Positions 45,605 to 55,673 are shown, counted from the first letter of the stretch. The stretch is 64,000 nt of DNA from Anaerolineae bacterium (GCA_022821805.1 JAJECX010000024.1:1-64000), one strand, 5' to 3'. Numbers and translations are program-made. The notes: generated by a model not told the origin, from the sequence alone.

Positions 45605-47323
45605 ATGATTGCTGAGAAAACGCGCTTAATTGCGCCTTACGGCGGCGAATTAATAGACCTGCTCGTTCCCAGAAAACAACTCGTCGAGCAAACCGCCTAC
45701 GCCCGAACCTTGCCTTATGTGCAGATCAGTCCCCGCGTCGAATGCGATCTCGAACTGCTGGCAGTTGGCGCCTTCTCTCCCTTGACCGGCTTCATGAATC
45801 GCGCCGACTTTCAGAGCGTGCTGGATACGATGCGCCTCGCCGATGGCACGCTCTTCCCAATACCGATTACCCTGCCGATCGAACTTGGCGCGGATATGGA
45901 GCTCGGCGTCGACATCGCCTTGCGTGATCGCAAAAACAACATCCTCGCCATCATGACAATTGAAGAGATCTACGCCTGGGACCTGGAAGAGACGGCGGCA
46001 AAGGTTTTTGGCAAGTATGATACCCGTCATCCGATCATCGCCGAGATGCACCGCTGGGGCAGGGTAAATGTCGCCGGACCGCTACGGGTGCTGCGGCTGC
46101 CGCCCCATCTTGACTTCGCCGAGCTGCGCCGGACGCCGGCCGAGACGCGCGCCGTGCTGGCCCGCTATGGCCACCCCAATGTCGTCGCTTTTCAAACGCG
46201 CAATCCCTTGCATCGCGTCCACGAAGCGCTGACGAAACGCGCCGCCGCCAATATCGACGGTGTGCTGCTGCTGCATCCGGTGGTCGGCATGACGCAGCCC
46301 GGCGATGTCGATCACTATACGCGCGTGCGCGTTTACCGCACCTTGATCGACAACTATTATGAAGAAGACCGCAGCCTTTTATCGCTCTTGCCGCTGGCGA
46401 TGCGCATGGCTGGTCCGCGCGAGGCGGTCTGGCATGCGATTATCCGGCGCAATTACGGCGCCAACCACCTGATCGTGGGCCGAGACCATGCCGGACCCGG
46501 CCCCGACTCGCGCGGAGAACCCTTCTACGGACCCTACGACGCCCAGGATATGATCATACAACATGCCGAAGAACTTGGCGTCAAGCCGGTGCCTTTCACC
46601 GAAATGGTCTATCTGGAAGACGAAGATCGCTACGAGGAAAACGCGAAACTGCCGAATGGCGCTAAAGTGCGGAAAATCTCCGGCACGCAAGTGCGCGAAG
46701 ATTATCTTGGCAAGGGCGTTCCGCTGCCGCCTTGGTTCTCGCGCCCAGCGGTTGCGGAGATCCTGGCGGAGAGTTACCCGCCGCGCCACCGCAGAGGCGT
46801 CTGCTTGTGGTTCACCGGCTTGAGCGGCTCGGGCAAATCCACTACCGCCGAGCATATCGTCAACCTCTTGTTGGAAAAGGGCCGCAACGTTACCGTGCTC
46901 GACGGCGATGTGGTGCGGACGCATCTATCAAGAGGGCTTGGCTTTAGCAAGGAAGACCGAGATACCAATATTCGCCGGATTGGCTACGTGGCCAGCGAGA
47001 TCGTGCGCCACGGCGGTATGGTGATCTGCGCCGCCATCAGTCCCTATCGCGCCACGCGAGAGGACGTGCGCAATTTAGTCGGAGAGGGCTTTTTTGAAAT
47101 CCACATGGCGACGCCGCTGGAATTTGTCGAAGCGCGCGATATCAAGGGACTATATGCCAAGGCGCGACGCGGAGAAATCAAAGACTTCACCGGCATTGAC
47201 GATCCCTACGAGCCGCCTCTCCATCCCGACTTTATCTTGACCGCAGAAAACACCCCCGTCGAAGATAACGCGCGCCGTGTCGTCGAACGACTGATCGAAT
47301 TGGGATTCGTTCGCTCGGACTGA
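45605..47323 (+). CDS. bifunctional sulfate adenylyltransferase/adenylylsulfate kinase
   Basis: A 572-residue fusion. Residues about 1-390 are Sat (ATP sulfurylase) with QTRNPLHRVHEAL carrying the HxxH-type active site and GRDHAGPG. Residues about 395-572 are CysC (APS kinase) with P-loop GLSGSGKST at 405-413 and DGDVVRTHLSRGLGFS. Together they convert sulfate to PAPS. The TATAA-like start region has a GGAGAG ribosome site before ATG 45605. The gene stands alone after tatC. Confidence 0.96.
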   Translation: MIAEKTRLIAPYGGELIDLLVPRKQLVEQTAYARTLPYVQISPRVECDLELLAVGAFSPLTGFMNRADFQSVLDTMRLADGTLFPIPITLPIELGADMELGVDIALRDRKNNILAIMTIEEIYAWDLEETAAKVFGKYDTRHPIIAEMHRWGRVNVAGPLRVLRLPPHLDFAELRRTPAETRAVLARYGHPNVVAFQTRNPLHRVHEALTKRAAANIDGVLLLHPVVGMTQPGDVDHYTRVRVYRTLIDNYYEEDRSLLSLLPLAMRMAGPREAVWHAIIRRNYGANHLIVGRDHAGPGPDSRGEPFYGPYDAQDMIIQHAEELGVKPVPFTEMVYLEDEDRYEENAKLPNGAKVRKISGTQVREDYLGKGVPLPPWFSRPAVAEILAESYPPRHRRGVCLWFTGLSGSGKSTTAEHIVNLLLEKGRNVTVLDGDVVRTHLSRGLGFSKEDRDTNIRRIGYVASEIVRHGGMVICAAISPYRATREDVRNLVGEGFFEIHMATPLEFVEARDIKGLYAKARRGEIKDFTGIDDPYEPPLHPDFILTAENTPVEDNARRVVERLIELGFVRSD

Positions 47324-47397
47324 AATCCCCCAATGCGCGAAAACAGCAGGATAATCCCGCTTTTCGGCGGACCTAATCCTCGCCCCGCACTATTCAT

Positions 47398-50397
47398 CTA
47401 GCTCGCGGCTGCCGCAGGCGCTGTCGTTTCCAGCCGCAGGACGCGCCGGAATACCAACTTTTCGACTTCTACGAACAGCAGAACGAATATGCCAGCCACT
47501 ACACTGACGACTACGTGCGTTAAGTCCAGCGCCGCCGTGTCGAAAAGTCCCTGAAAGAATGGGATGTAAACGACAATCAGCTGCAGCAAGAACGTGGAAA
47601 GCACCGCCCAGAACAGGAGCGTATTGCCCTTGAAACCAGCCTGCCAGAATGTTACGCGGTCGCCGGCGTGGATCGCCATTACCTGAAACATCTGGGTGAA
47701 CGCCAGCACGGTGAAGGCGATCGTGCGCGGAACGCGTTCTACTTGGTCCAGCAAGCGCCGCCCCGGATCTTTGCCTTCACCGTGCTCTTCCAGGAATCCG
47801 GCGCCCGCCTCAGTCTCAGCCACGCCGAGGAAAGCCACTCGCTCGTCCGCGTGCCATTCGCTCCAGGCTCCCGGCACCGCTTCTTCACCAGCCAGCGCGA
47901 CCACGGCGCCGCGGTCCAGCGCCTCGATTCCAAGCGACGGGAGGGAGGCGTCAAGTCCGATCGTGCTGTATCCCCAAACGTAGCTGATCAAGGTCAGGAT
48001 CGCGATTAAGATCCCGACCAGCACAATGTGAATTCCGGCGCCACCGGCGAAAATGCTTTCGTTGGTCGGCCGCGGTCGCCGGCTCATAACGCCTTTTTCC
48101 GCCGGTTCAAAACCCAGCGCGATGGCGGGCAAGCCATCGGTCACCAGGTTGATCCACAGAATCTGGATCGCGAGCAAGGGGATTGGCAAATTGATTAAGA
48201 GCGCCACAAACATCACCAAAATCTCGCCCACATTGGAACTCAGCATGTATTTGATAAACTTCTTGATGTTGTCGTATATGGCGCGGCCCTCTTCAATCGC
48301 CGCTACTATTGAACGGAAGTTGTCGTCCGTCAGAATCATCTCCGAGGCGCCCTTGCTGACATCGGCGCCCGTGATTCCCATTGCCACGCCGATATCGGCC
48401 TGCTTTAGCGCTGGCGCATCGTTGACCCCGTCGCCAGTCATTGCAACGATGTTGTTTTGCCCCTGCAATACTTGCACGAGCCGCAACTTATGCGCTGGCG
48501 AAACGCGCGCAAAGCAAGAAGTCTGCCGCGCGGACCTCTCCAGTCCCTCGTCGTCCAGCCCGTCCAGGTCGCTGCCGGTGATCGCTCGCTCGCCTTGGCC
48601 GATAATGCCGAGATCGCGGGCGATCGCTTCCGCCGTCAAGACATGATCTCCCGTGATCATGATGGTGCGAATGCCGGCTTCGCGCGCGCGCTGTACTGCC
48701 ACTTTGGCTTCGGGACGAGCCGGGTCGAGAATGCCAATCAACCCGATCAATTCCAGGCTCCGCTCGATTGACGGCGTGATCTGTTCGGGCAATTCTTCTA
48801 GCGGGCGCCAGGCGATGCCCAGTACGCGCAATCCGTCATTGGCCATGGTATCGACGCGCTGCTGCCAGTCAAACCGCCGGCTTTCGCTCAGATCGACGAC
48901 ATCGTCGGGCCTCTGCTCGCTCGCCGACCATTCGATCAAGCGGTCGGGCGCTCCCTTTGTGATGGCGACATACTCCGTGCGGGGAAACAGGCGTTTAGCC
49001 GTTTCGCCAACTACTCTATGCACCGTCGTCATCGCCTTGCGCTCGCTGCTGAATGGCAGCTCCGCCACCCGTGGCATGTCCTCTTCCAGGCTTTCGCGCG
49101 TGAAGCCGATCTTTTGAGCGGCGACCAAGAGCGCCGCTTCGGTGCTGTCGCCGACTACCTTAACCTGGTCCGTGGCATCAATTGTCTCCAGGTAAACGTT
49201 GGTGGAAAGCGCCATCGCTTTTAGCATACGCTGCGCCGCATCATCGTTGTTCGCATCCACCGGTTTGCCCAGATTCGCTCGATCGTGTGTGCCAAGCGAA
49301 ACCAAATTGCCCTCGGGGACGTAACCCGTGCCTTCGACCTTGATGTCATCGTGGCCCGGCAGCACAAGGTAAGTTGCCGTCATCTCATTCTTGGTCAAGG
49401 TGCCGGTCTTGTCGGAGCAGATTACATTGACCGAGCCGAGCGTCTCCACCGCTGGCAGACGGCGAATCAGCGCATTGCGCTTGACCATCCGGTTGGCCCC
49501 CAGGGATAAGCCGATCGTGACCAGCGCCGGCAGCCCTTCGGGCACCGCGGCGACCGCCAGACTGATGGCGATGAGGAACATTTGCTCGGCTGGTATGCCT
49601 TGCACCCAGAAACCAACGACAAATACAATGGCGACGACGATCAATGCGGCGGTCGCCAAAATGCGACCAAGATGATTGAGGCGGCGTTGTAGGGGCGTTG
49701 TTCCTTCCTCCACTTGCATCAGCATGGTGGCGATATTGCCGATCTCGGTGCTCAACCCGGTGTTGATCACAACCATCTCGCCGCGGCCGTAATTGACCGT
49801 CGTTCCCATGTATGCCATATTGACGCGGTCGCCCAGCGGGATCGCGCCGGGCGACGCGATGGCGTCGATGTCTTTCTCCACCGGCGCCGATTCGCCGGTC
49901 AAGGCGGCTTCTTCCACCTGCAGGTTGATTGACTCGACCAACCGCCCATCGGCGGGGATGCGATCGCCCTCGCCGATCAGAACGATATCACCCGGGACGA
50001 GCTCTTCCGCGCTGATCTCGTGAATCTGCCCCCCGCGCCGTACCCGCACCTGCGGCACTTGCAGCCGGCTCAAGGCCGCAAGCGCTTGCTCCGCCTGATA
50101 TTCCTGATAAATGCCGAGCATCGCGTTCAGCGCGACGATCGCCAGGATGACGATGACATCGGTCGCTTCACCGAGCAGGGCGGAAATGAAGGCAGCCACG
50201 ATGAGGATGATGACCATGACATCGATAAACTGCCCAAGGATGAGCTTTACCCAGTTGACGCCTGAGTCGGTCGGCAAGGTGTTTTTGCCGAATTCCTCTT
50301 GGCGCGACAGAATCTCGGCTTCGTCCAGCCCACGAGTCTTGTCGACGCCGAGCCCGGACAGGGTCGTCTGAATGTCCTGGCGATACGCTTCAGCCAT
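47398..50397 (-). CDS. calcium-type cation-transporting P-type ATPase
   Basis: A 999-residue P2 ATPase resembling PacL/SERCA. Motifs in order: actuator TGES, membrane PEGLPALVTIGLS, phosphorylation site CSDKTGTLTKN with Asp329, MITGDHVLTAEAIA, TGDGVNDAPALKQADIG and the NLVTDGLPAIALGFEPAE segment of Ca2+ pumps. ATG 50397 is chosen; the longer frame to 50493 is not conserved. An acidic insert of about 60 residues lies in a late extracellular loop. Confidence 0.94.
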   Translation of the reverse strand: MAEAYRQDIQTTLSGLGVDKTRGLDEAEILSRQEEFGKNTLPTDSGVNWVKLILGQFIDVMVIILIVAAFISALLGEATDVIVILAIVALNAMLGIYQEYQAEQALAALSRLQVPQVRVRRGGQIHEISAEELVPGDIVLIGEGDRIPADGRLVESINLQVEEAALTGESAPVEKDIDAIASPGAIPLGDRVNMAYMGTTVNYGRGEMVVINTGLSTEIGNIATMLMQVEEGTTPLQRRLNHLGRILATAALIVVAIVFVVGFWVQGIPAEQMFLIAISLAVAAVPEGLPALVTIGLSLGANRMVKRNALIRRLPAVETLGSVNVICSDKTGTLTKNEMTATYLVLPGHDDIKVEGTGYVPEGNLVSLGTHDRANLGKPVDANNDDAAQRMLKAMALSTNVYLETIDATDQVKVVGDSTEAALLVAAQKIGFTRESLEEDMPRVAELPFSSERKAMTTVHRVVGETAKRLFPRTEYVAITKGAPDRLIEWSASEQRPDDVVDLSESRRFDWQQRVDTMANDGLRVLGIAWRPLEELPEQITPSIERSLELIGLIGILDPARPEAKVAVQRAREAGIRTIMITGDHVLTAEAIARDLGIIGQGERAITGSDLDGLDDEGLERSARQTSCFARVSPAHKLRLVQVLQGQNNIVAMTGDGVNDAPALKQADIGVAMGITGADVSKGASEMILTDDNFRSIVAAIEEGRAIYDNIKKFIKYMLSSNVGEILVMFVALLINLPIPLLAIQILWINLVTDGLPAIALGFEPAEKGVMSRRPRPTNESIFAGGAGIHIVLVGILIAILTLISYVWGYSTIGLDASLPSLGIEALDRGAVVALAGEEAVPGAWSEWHADERVAFLGVAETEAGAGFLEEHGEGKDPGRRLLDQVERVPRTIAFTVLAFTQMFQVMAIHAGDRVTFWQAGFKGNTLLFWAVLSTFLLQLIVVYIPFFQGLFDTAALDLTHVVVSVVAGIFVLLFVEVEKLVFRRVLRLETTAPAAAAS

Positions 50398-50664
50398 GGT
50401 TTCTCCCCTATCCCGACTGTGGCTGCAATCACGCGCGGCATATTCGGTGTTGGCTTGGAACGCCCGGCGGCAACTATGCAATTCTCGCTGCATTGTACCG
50501 CAAAACCCGATGTCGGATTGTTTCCGTCTCCGCTATCACAATGGAGTCTTGCCAACTCTCATATATTGAGCGGCGATCGGCGTGTTGGCTTTCGCCATTG
50601 CGAATCGCTTCTTTCATGTCTAGTATCCAGTCAAGTTAGCGGACGACAGGATATATACCCAACA

Positions 50665-51705
50665 ATGGATTATATTGACTTACGGAGCGATACGGTCTCG
50701 CATCCTACGCCATTGATGCGCGAAGCGATGGCCAAAGCGGCGGTGGGCGATGATGTCTATCACGACGATCCGACGGTGAATCAATTGGAGGCGGACGCCG
50801 CCAACATGCTGGGCAAAGAGGCGGCCGTCTTCGTTACCAGCGGCACCCAAGGCAATCTCTGCGCCTTGCTCGCGCATTGCCAGCGGGGCGATTCCATCAT
50901 CGTCGGCGACAGCTCGCATATCTTTCGCTACGAGCAAGGCGGCATGGCGCAGTTTGGCGGATTGATTCCCCACACGGTTCCGGTCCAGGCTGATGCCACA
51001 ATCGGGCTGGCTGACCTCAGAAACGCCATTAACCCGGATGACGAGCACAAACCAGTCACACGCCTGGTCGCGCTGGAAAACACGCACAATATGGCCGGCG
51101 GCGTGCCGATCTCGGCCGAATACACGGCAAAGGTCGCCGAATTCGCCCGCAGCCATGGATTGATCCTGCATATTGACGGCGCGCGGATTTTCAATGCGGC
51201 TGCGGCTTACTCCGTCGATGTCAAGGATTTAGTTGCGGGCGCAGACTCGGTGACGTTCTGCCTTTCCAAGGGGCTGTGCGCGCCGGTCGGCTCGGTGTTG
51301 GTCGGCAGCCAGGACTTTATTCGGCGGGCGCGCCGGGCGCGGAAAGCGCTGGGCGGCAGTTTGCGACAGGCTGGCGTCATGGCCGCCGCTGGGCTGATCG
51401 CGCTTCACGAAATGACCGATCGCCTGATCGAGGATCATCAGAACGCGCAGACGCTCGCAGAAGGCTTGAGCGAGATTCAGGGTTTGCATATTCAGGGGCA
51501 GAACACGAACTTCATTTTTTTCTCGCTCGCGCCCGACATTGGGTTGACCTTAGATGAGTTTGTCTGTGCATTGCGGGAAGAATATAATATCCGTATGTCG
51601 CCTTACAGCGGGGAAAAGAGCCTCATTCGGCTGCGTACGCATTATTGGATTGACCAGGCAGCGATCGCGAAAACCGTGTCGGCGGTGAGCGCAGTACTCT
51701 CATGA
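50665..51705 (+). CDS. ltaE: low-specificity L-threonine aldolase
   Basis: A 346-residue PLP enzyme that splits threonine to glycine and acetaldehyde. Opens MDYIDLRSDTVSHPTPLMREAM, then DDVYHDDPTVNQLE, the FVTSGTQGN loop and the PLP lysine in FCLSKGLCAPVGS. ATG 50665 starts the conserved protein; the open frame continues to 50299 but overlaps the P-ATPase gene start. Its stop overlaps the next gene (ATGA). Confidence 0.94.
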   Translation: MDYIDLRSDTVSHPTPLMREAMAKAAVGDDVYHDDPTVNQLEADAANMLGKEAAVFVTSGTQGNLCALLAHCQRGDSIIVGDSSHIFRYEQGGMAQFGGLIPHTVPVQADATIGLADLRNAINPDDEHKPVTRLVALENTHNMAGGVPISAEYTAKVAEFARSHGLILHIDGARIFNAAAAYSVDVKDLVAGADSVTFCLSKGLCAPVGSVLVGSQDFIRRARRARKALGGSLRQAGVMAAAGLIALHEMTDRLIEDHQNAQTLAEGLSEIQGLHIQGQNTNFIFFSLAPDIGLTLDEFVCALREEYNIRMSPYSGEKSLIRLRTHYWIDQAAIAKTVSAVSAVLS

Positions 51706-52442
51706 TGCCAGATGCGCCATTTGATCCCTTGGCTGATGCGAAAGATCGAGCCGACGGCGAATTTGAGCCGCCAGAATCGATGGAATCCGCCGAGTTGCGG
51801 AATGGGCGCGGGCGGGGCGCTATGCGCGTCTCATACCGTGGCGCCAGCGATCCGCTTTTTGGTTTCATCATCGCCGCCGCCCTGAGCGTTGGTCTTACGC
51901 CGCTGCTGCCCGAAAGCGTCGAACTGCGCTATACGCTCGCTTGGGGCGCCTTGGCCGGGGTAAGTGTTCTGTCCTGGCTTTTCGGAAACATGGAACGCAT
52001 CGGTCAGGAGCGGCCCGAAAACCTGGGATGGGGCTTGCTCTATGGCGTTCTCTTGGGCATTCCTTTTTTGGTCTTTCTCAGCCAGCACATTTTGGCGCCC
52101 GCTTCTAACCGCTTGTTCCCGGGCATGTCCGCCGGCAGCCTGCTCGCCTTTCTCGTCTTCGTCATGCCGCTCGCCGAAACCTTATTCTTCCGTGGGCTGC
52201 TGCAGAGCCAACTGGTTTTCTGGCTCGTCGGCTTGCTGGCGACCTTATGGAACATCGTGCTTTTCTTTCCTGTGATGTGGCAAACCATTACCGACCATCA
52301 GGCGGTCGCCCTGGTAATCGTCTTGCTGCTGCTGATGACGAATTTGCTCTACGTGTATGTGCGCGAGCGCAACGGGCTGGCATCGGCTTGGATTTGCCAA
52401 ATCGTAACGAACCTCATCATCCTCTATATCCCATCGCTCTAG
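51702..52442 (+). CDS. membrane protein, degenerate CPBP-like
   Basis: A 246-residue protein. A polar N terminus (about 1-50) precedes about six membrane segments. The segment MPLAETLFFRGLLQ resembles the CPBP protease motif EExxxRG but the second Glu is Thr. The two His motifs are also lost (FFPVMWQ and ASAWICQIVTN). It overlaps the threonine aldolase stop by four bases. Probably a non-catalytic relative; function unknown. Confidence 0.7.
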   Translation: MMPDAPFDPLADAKDRADGEFEPPESMESAELRNGRGRGAMRVSYRGASDPLFGFIIAAALSVGLTPLLPESVELRYTLAWGALAGVSVLSWLFGNMERIGQERPENLGWGLLYGVLLGIPFLVFLSQHILAPASNRLFPGMSAGSLLAFLVFVMPLAETLFFRGLLQSQLVFWLVGLLATLWNIVLFFPVMWQTITDHQAVALVIVLLLLMTNLLYVYVRERNGLASAWICQIVTNLIILYIPSL

Positions 52443-52469
52443 GTGAAAAGGGAGCGGCGCCGCCAATGC

Positions 52470-52497
52470 AAAAGCCGCGATGGGTTCCACCGCGGCT
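52470..52497 (-). terminator. intrinsic terminator of the rhomboid gene
   Basis: AGCCGCG (52473-52479) pairs with CGCGGCT (52491-52497). Read on the minus strand the hairpin is followed by TTTTGC, placing it as the terminator for the leftward rhomboid transcript, 29 bases past its stop. On the plus strand it lacks a T run. Confidence 0.6.
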
Positions 52498-52525
52498 CTA
52501 CGTTGGACTTGCAAGTTGAGAAAGG

Positions 52526-53239
52526 CTATTCCGCCAGATGCTCCAAGGGATCTGGCTTGGGCAGCGGTTTGATGAATCCGGCGATGAAGATAAAAAGCAG
52601 ACCGGACAAGAAGCCGCCGATATGCGCCCAATGCGCCACATCGGTTTCCACGCCGATCCAGCCCACCTGCTGCAGCACATCCATCAGCAGCCAATAACCG
52701 AGGAAAAGGAAGGCCGGCGCCTTGATCGTCCACACGAATGGACGAAAGAAGCCGAGCATCGTCTTGACTTTCGCATTGGGCCGCAGAACCAGGAAGCCGC
52801 CCATCACTCCGGCGATCGCGCCGCTCGCGCCGATGACCACTCCGGTATCCGTCACCGTGCATACGGTGTTGCCAAATGCGACATGCGCCAAGGTCGCCAG
52901 CGCGCCAAAGCTCAGGTAGGCGAGCGCGAACTTGACGCTGCCGAGGTAGCGCTCGACCAGACCGCCGAAAAGGAAGAGGAACCACATATTGCCCAACAGA
53001 TGGGCGACGCTGGCGTGCAAGAACATGCTGCGGAAAGAATCCAACCCAGTCGTGGCGATGGATTGCTCGCCGATCTTGCATACCTCCAAGCCGTAATTCT
53101 GCAGCGCCGCCTTCAAGAAACCCTCGCCCTTGGCGTCAACCGATAGCTCCCAGAGGAACACCAGCAGGTTAATGGCGATGATGACGACTGCCGCCTTGGG
53201 AATCTCTTTGTCTTGTCCAACTACCGTCAATGGAAACAT
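52526..53239 (-). CDS. rhomboid family intramembrane serine protease
   Basis: A 237-residue, six-segment protease. The catalytic Ser139 is in GASGAIAG and His206 in HWAHIGG; the HLLGNMWFLFLFG segment with the oxyanion Asn is intact. It lies downstream of a second rhomboid gene on the same strand. Rhomboids cleave single-pass membrane proteins; targets unknown. Confidence 0.95.
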   Translation of the reverse strand: MFPLTVVGQDKEIPKAAVVIIAINLLVFLWELSVDAKGEGFLKAALQNYGLEVCKIGEQSIATTGLDSFRSMFLHASVAHLLGNMWFLFLFGGLVERYLGSVKFALAYLSFGALATLAHVAFGNTVCTVTDTGVVIGASGAIAGVMGGFLVLRPNAKVKTMLGFFRPFVWTIKAPAFLFLGYWLLMDVLQQVGWIGVETDVAHWAHIGGFLSGLLFIFIAGFIKPLPKPDPLEHLAE

Positions 53240-53332
53240 ATCGGCTGCCTCAACCTAGCTCATCACTAATACGGTATCACAAGCATTCGGTTTCACGCAA
53301 GCTTGCTCACGTCCCCGGCGGCAGCGTCAGCT

Positions 53333-54016
53333 TCACGGCGCCCTGGGTGGCTTGATGAAGAATGAGAATAGAAATATCAGCGCCAGCCCGGTGATGAAGC
53401 CGCCGACATGGCCCCAATGGACATTGATTCGCGGCGCCACCGAGCCCACTTGATTGAAAAACTGCAGGAAGAACCAATAAATGAGGTATACCCAAGCCGG
53501 GACGTTTACATCGTAGCCGAAGACTTTCAGGATGACGATCTTCGACTTGATCCGCGCCGTCGGGAAGAGAAACAGGAATGCCCCGATGATGCCGGAGATC
53601 GCGCCGCTGGATCCGATCATGTATTGCGGCTCGTTGCAAAGAGCGCCATCAAAGAGTAAATGTCCCAGATGACCGCCGAAGCCGACAAGCAGATAAAAGG
53701 CGAGGAAGCGCAAATGCCCAAGATGCTCTTCTATCCGCGCGCCGAATACATAAAAGATGATGATGTTTGAGGTTAGGTGCACGAAGCTCATGTGCAGGAA
53801 GATGCTGCGGACGCCGTCTGCCAGTGTTTCGCTCAGTGGCTGCCCGTGCACCGCGCATACATCAAGAGCGTACTGTCGATAAACTTCTTCAAGCGAAAGA
53901 CCGCCAAGGAAGGCGTATGTGACGATGTAGACAAAAGCCAGCACATTGGCGACCGTTACAAAGAAGGCAATATAGGGTCGGTAATTGGATGTGCCGACGA
54001 TCTTATAGGGGATCAC
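53333..54016 (-). CDS. rhomboid family intramembrane serine protease, second copy
   Basis: A 227-residue rhomboid with Ser137 in GSSGAISG, His203 in HWGHVGG and the HLTSNIIIFYVFG segment. It starts at GTG with no clear ribosome site. It shares overall layout with the neighbour gene (VRSIFLHMSFVHL against FRSMFLHASVAHL) but is clearly diverged, an old tandem duplication or two acquired genes. The 93-bp gap to the other rhomboid allows co-transcription. Confidence 0.94.
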   Translation of the reverse strand: MIPYKIVGTSNYRPYIAFFVTVANVLAFVYIVTYAFLGGLSLEEVYRQYALDVCAVHGQPLSETLADGVRSIFLHMSFVHLTSNIIIFYVFGARIEEHLGHLRFLAFYLLVGFGGHLGHLLFDGALCNEPQYMIGSSGAISGIIGAFLFLFPTARIKSKIVILKVFGYDVNVPAWVYLIYWFFLQFFNQVGSVAPRINVHWGHVGGFITGLALIFLFSFFIKPPRAP

Positions 54017-54143
54017 GCTGCGAGTTCCGAGCCAGTCTCCTCGCTCAGATTAGCACAAGCTTTGGTCGGAAAGCAAACGATCGCATGGGGAAGCAATAGC
54101 GCCCGCATTTCTGCCCGCGCCTGCGAAAGGGGATGCTAACAAC

Positions 54144-55280
54144 CTAGCGTTCGTCGATCGGCGTCCACTTGCGATCGCGCGGACCAACATAATTCGCCTT
54201 CGGACGAATCAAGCGGCCGCCCATCTGCGCGATGACGTGGGCCGACCAGCCGGCAATCCGAGACATGGCAAATAGAGGCGTGAACATATCGATATCGAGG
54301 TCCAGCGTGTACAAGACGATCGCGCTGTAGTAATCGACATTCGGATAGAGATTGCGTTTAATGAAGTACTCGTCAGCGCGCGCCGTCTCGGCCAGCTTCA
54401 CTGCGATCTCATACCACTTGCGCTTGCCCGAGCTATCGGCAAGCGCCTCGGCGTGGCGGCGCAAAATGCCCGCGCGCGGATCGTTCGACTTGTATACGCG
54501 GTGGCCGATGCCCATGATTCGCCGCTGCCCCGACTTGACGTATTTCTTGAACCAGGGCGCGACATTGTCAAGTTCGCCAATTTCCAGGAACATGTTCATC
54601 GCCGCAGAATTAGCGCCGCCGTGCGATGGTCCCTTCAAGGCGCCGATGCCGGCGACGATCGCGCTGTGCATATCGGATCCAGTGGCAGTGACGACGCGCG
54701 TGGTAAAAGTGCTGGCATTCATGCCGTGCTCGGCCAGCAGCACCAGGTAGACATCGAGCGCGGCGCATGCGGTCGCGTCCGGTTCATCGCCGGATATCAT
54801 GTAAACGAAGTTCTCCGCCACACTGAGGTCAGCTCGTGGCGCAACAGGTTCTTCCCCCTTCACGATGCGCATCCAGGCGGCGCAAATCGTGGTAATCTGA
54901 CCGGTCAAACGAATCGCTTTCGCCTTGGCCGCTTCTTTGTCCGTGAGGTTTTCGCCATCGCTGTCAAATGCGGACAGCATGGAGACAGCCGTCCGCAGCG
55001 CCGCCATCGCCGCTGTGTCCTTGGGCAGCGACTTGAGCATTTGGACGACTTCAGCTGGAATCGCAGCGTTTTGCGCGATCGTGCTGCGCAAGCCATCGTA
55101 TTCGGCGCGGTTGGGAAGGCGAGAGTTGAAGAGCAGAAACAAGATTTCTTCAAAGGTGGCGTACTCGGCCAGGTCTTCTATGGCGTAGCCGCAGTAGATC
55201 AATTCGCCGATGCCGCCGTCGATGAAGCTAGTGCTGATATCGGCAACGACGGCCTCCTCGAGCCCACCTTGTTCCGCCAT
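54144..55280 (-). CDS. gltA: citrate synthase
   Basis: A 378-residue citrate synthase of the short, dimeric type. Catalytic residues are seen in EHGMNAST (His), GIGHRVYK (His) and DYYSAIVLY (Asp); KGPSHGGAN is the substrate loop. ATG 55280 has an AAGGAG ribosome site; the longer frame from 55316 includes that site. It condenses acetyl-CoA with oxaloacetate. It could also belong to the 2-methylcitrate synthase branch, which I cannot exclude. Confidence 0.94.
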   Translation of the reverse strand: MAEQGGLEEAVVADISTSFIDGGIGELIYCGYAIEDLAEYATFEEILFLLFNSRLPNRAEYDGLRSTIAQNAAIPAEVVQMLKSLPKDTAAMAALRTAVSMLSAFDSDGENLTDKEAAKAKAIRLTGQITTICAAWMRIVKGEEPVAPRADLSVAENFVYMISGDEPDATACAALDVYLVLLAEHGMNASTFTTRVVTATGSDMHSAIVAGIGALKGPSHGGANSAAMNMFLEIGELDNVAPWFKKYVKSGQRRIMGIGHRVYKSNDPRAGILRRHAEALADSSGKRKWYEIAVKLAETARADEYFIKRNLYPNVDYYSAIVLYTLDLDIDMFTPLFAMSRIAGWSAHVIAQMGGRLIRPKANYVGPRDRKWTPIDER

Positions 55281-55502
55281 AGAGTCGTACTCCTTCTTGA
55301 AGTTGAAACAGGTCACTTGTCGCCGAGCCGTTTGCCCATGAGAGGCAGCAATCTCGCGACGCCGAATATATCCCCATCAATATGGTAACGGGCGCTAGTA
55401 TAGCACCCGCCATCACTAGCTACAATGTAGACAAATCGCGACGGAGTTGAAAGACTGCCGAAGTACCGCCAGACGCGATCCTGGCGAGCAGGAAAGTTGC
55501 CG

Positions 55503-55531
55503 TTGCGTGAAAATCGCCGATGTGCTAATCT
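55503..55531 (+). promoter_or_regulatory. candidate promoter of the leader RNA and JAMM operon
   Basis: TTGCGT (55503-55508), a 17-bp spacer and TAATCT (55526-55531). It would start a transcript near 55538 that contains the structured region and the terminator at 55674-55703. Matches to consensus are modest. Confidence 0.4.
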
Positions 55532-55537
55532 GCTGCT

Positions 55538-55673
55538 CATGTCAGGTTTGGGCGCATTTGCGATGATCGATAAGCAGCGCTGTTGTTGCATGTGTACGGA
55601 CGATACGGCAATCGGCCGCATCGGGATTTGCGCTGCTTGACACCCGCGCCTTACAGGCGAAGTGGATAGAGAC
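55538..55673 (+). ncRNA. predicted structured leader RNA of unknown class
   Basis: AAGCAGCGC (55572-55580) is a perfect 9-bp complement of GCGCTGCTT (55630-55638). The 49-base interior contains a second helix at 55601-55623 (CGAT/ATCG outside CGGC/GCCG, loop AATCG). A CGCC/GGCG hairpin follows at about 55645-55659 before a strong terminator. I see no match to the TPP, SAM, cobalamin, Moco, FMN or SRP consensus. It may be an attenuator for the JAMM-sulfur-carrier operon or a free-standing small RNA. Confidence 0.45.

Noticed and set aside
52245..53081. 278-residue minus-strand frame across a rhomboid gene and its neighbour
   Set aside because: Arg/His-rich out-of-frame product of the rhomboid coding DNA; ignores the terminator at 52470-52497.
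54453..55388. 311-residue open frame antisense to citrate synthase
   Set aside because: Shadow of gltA; no recognisable protein pattern.
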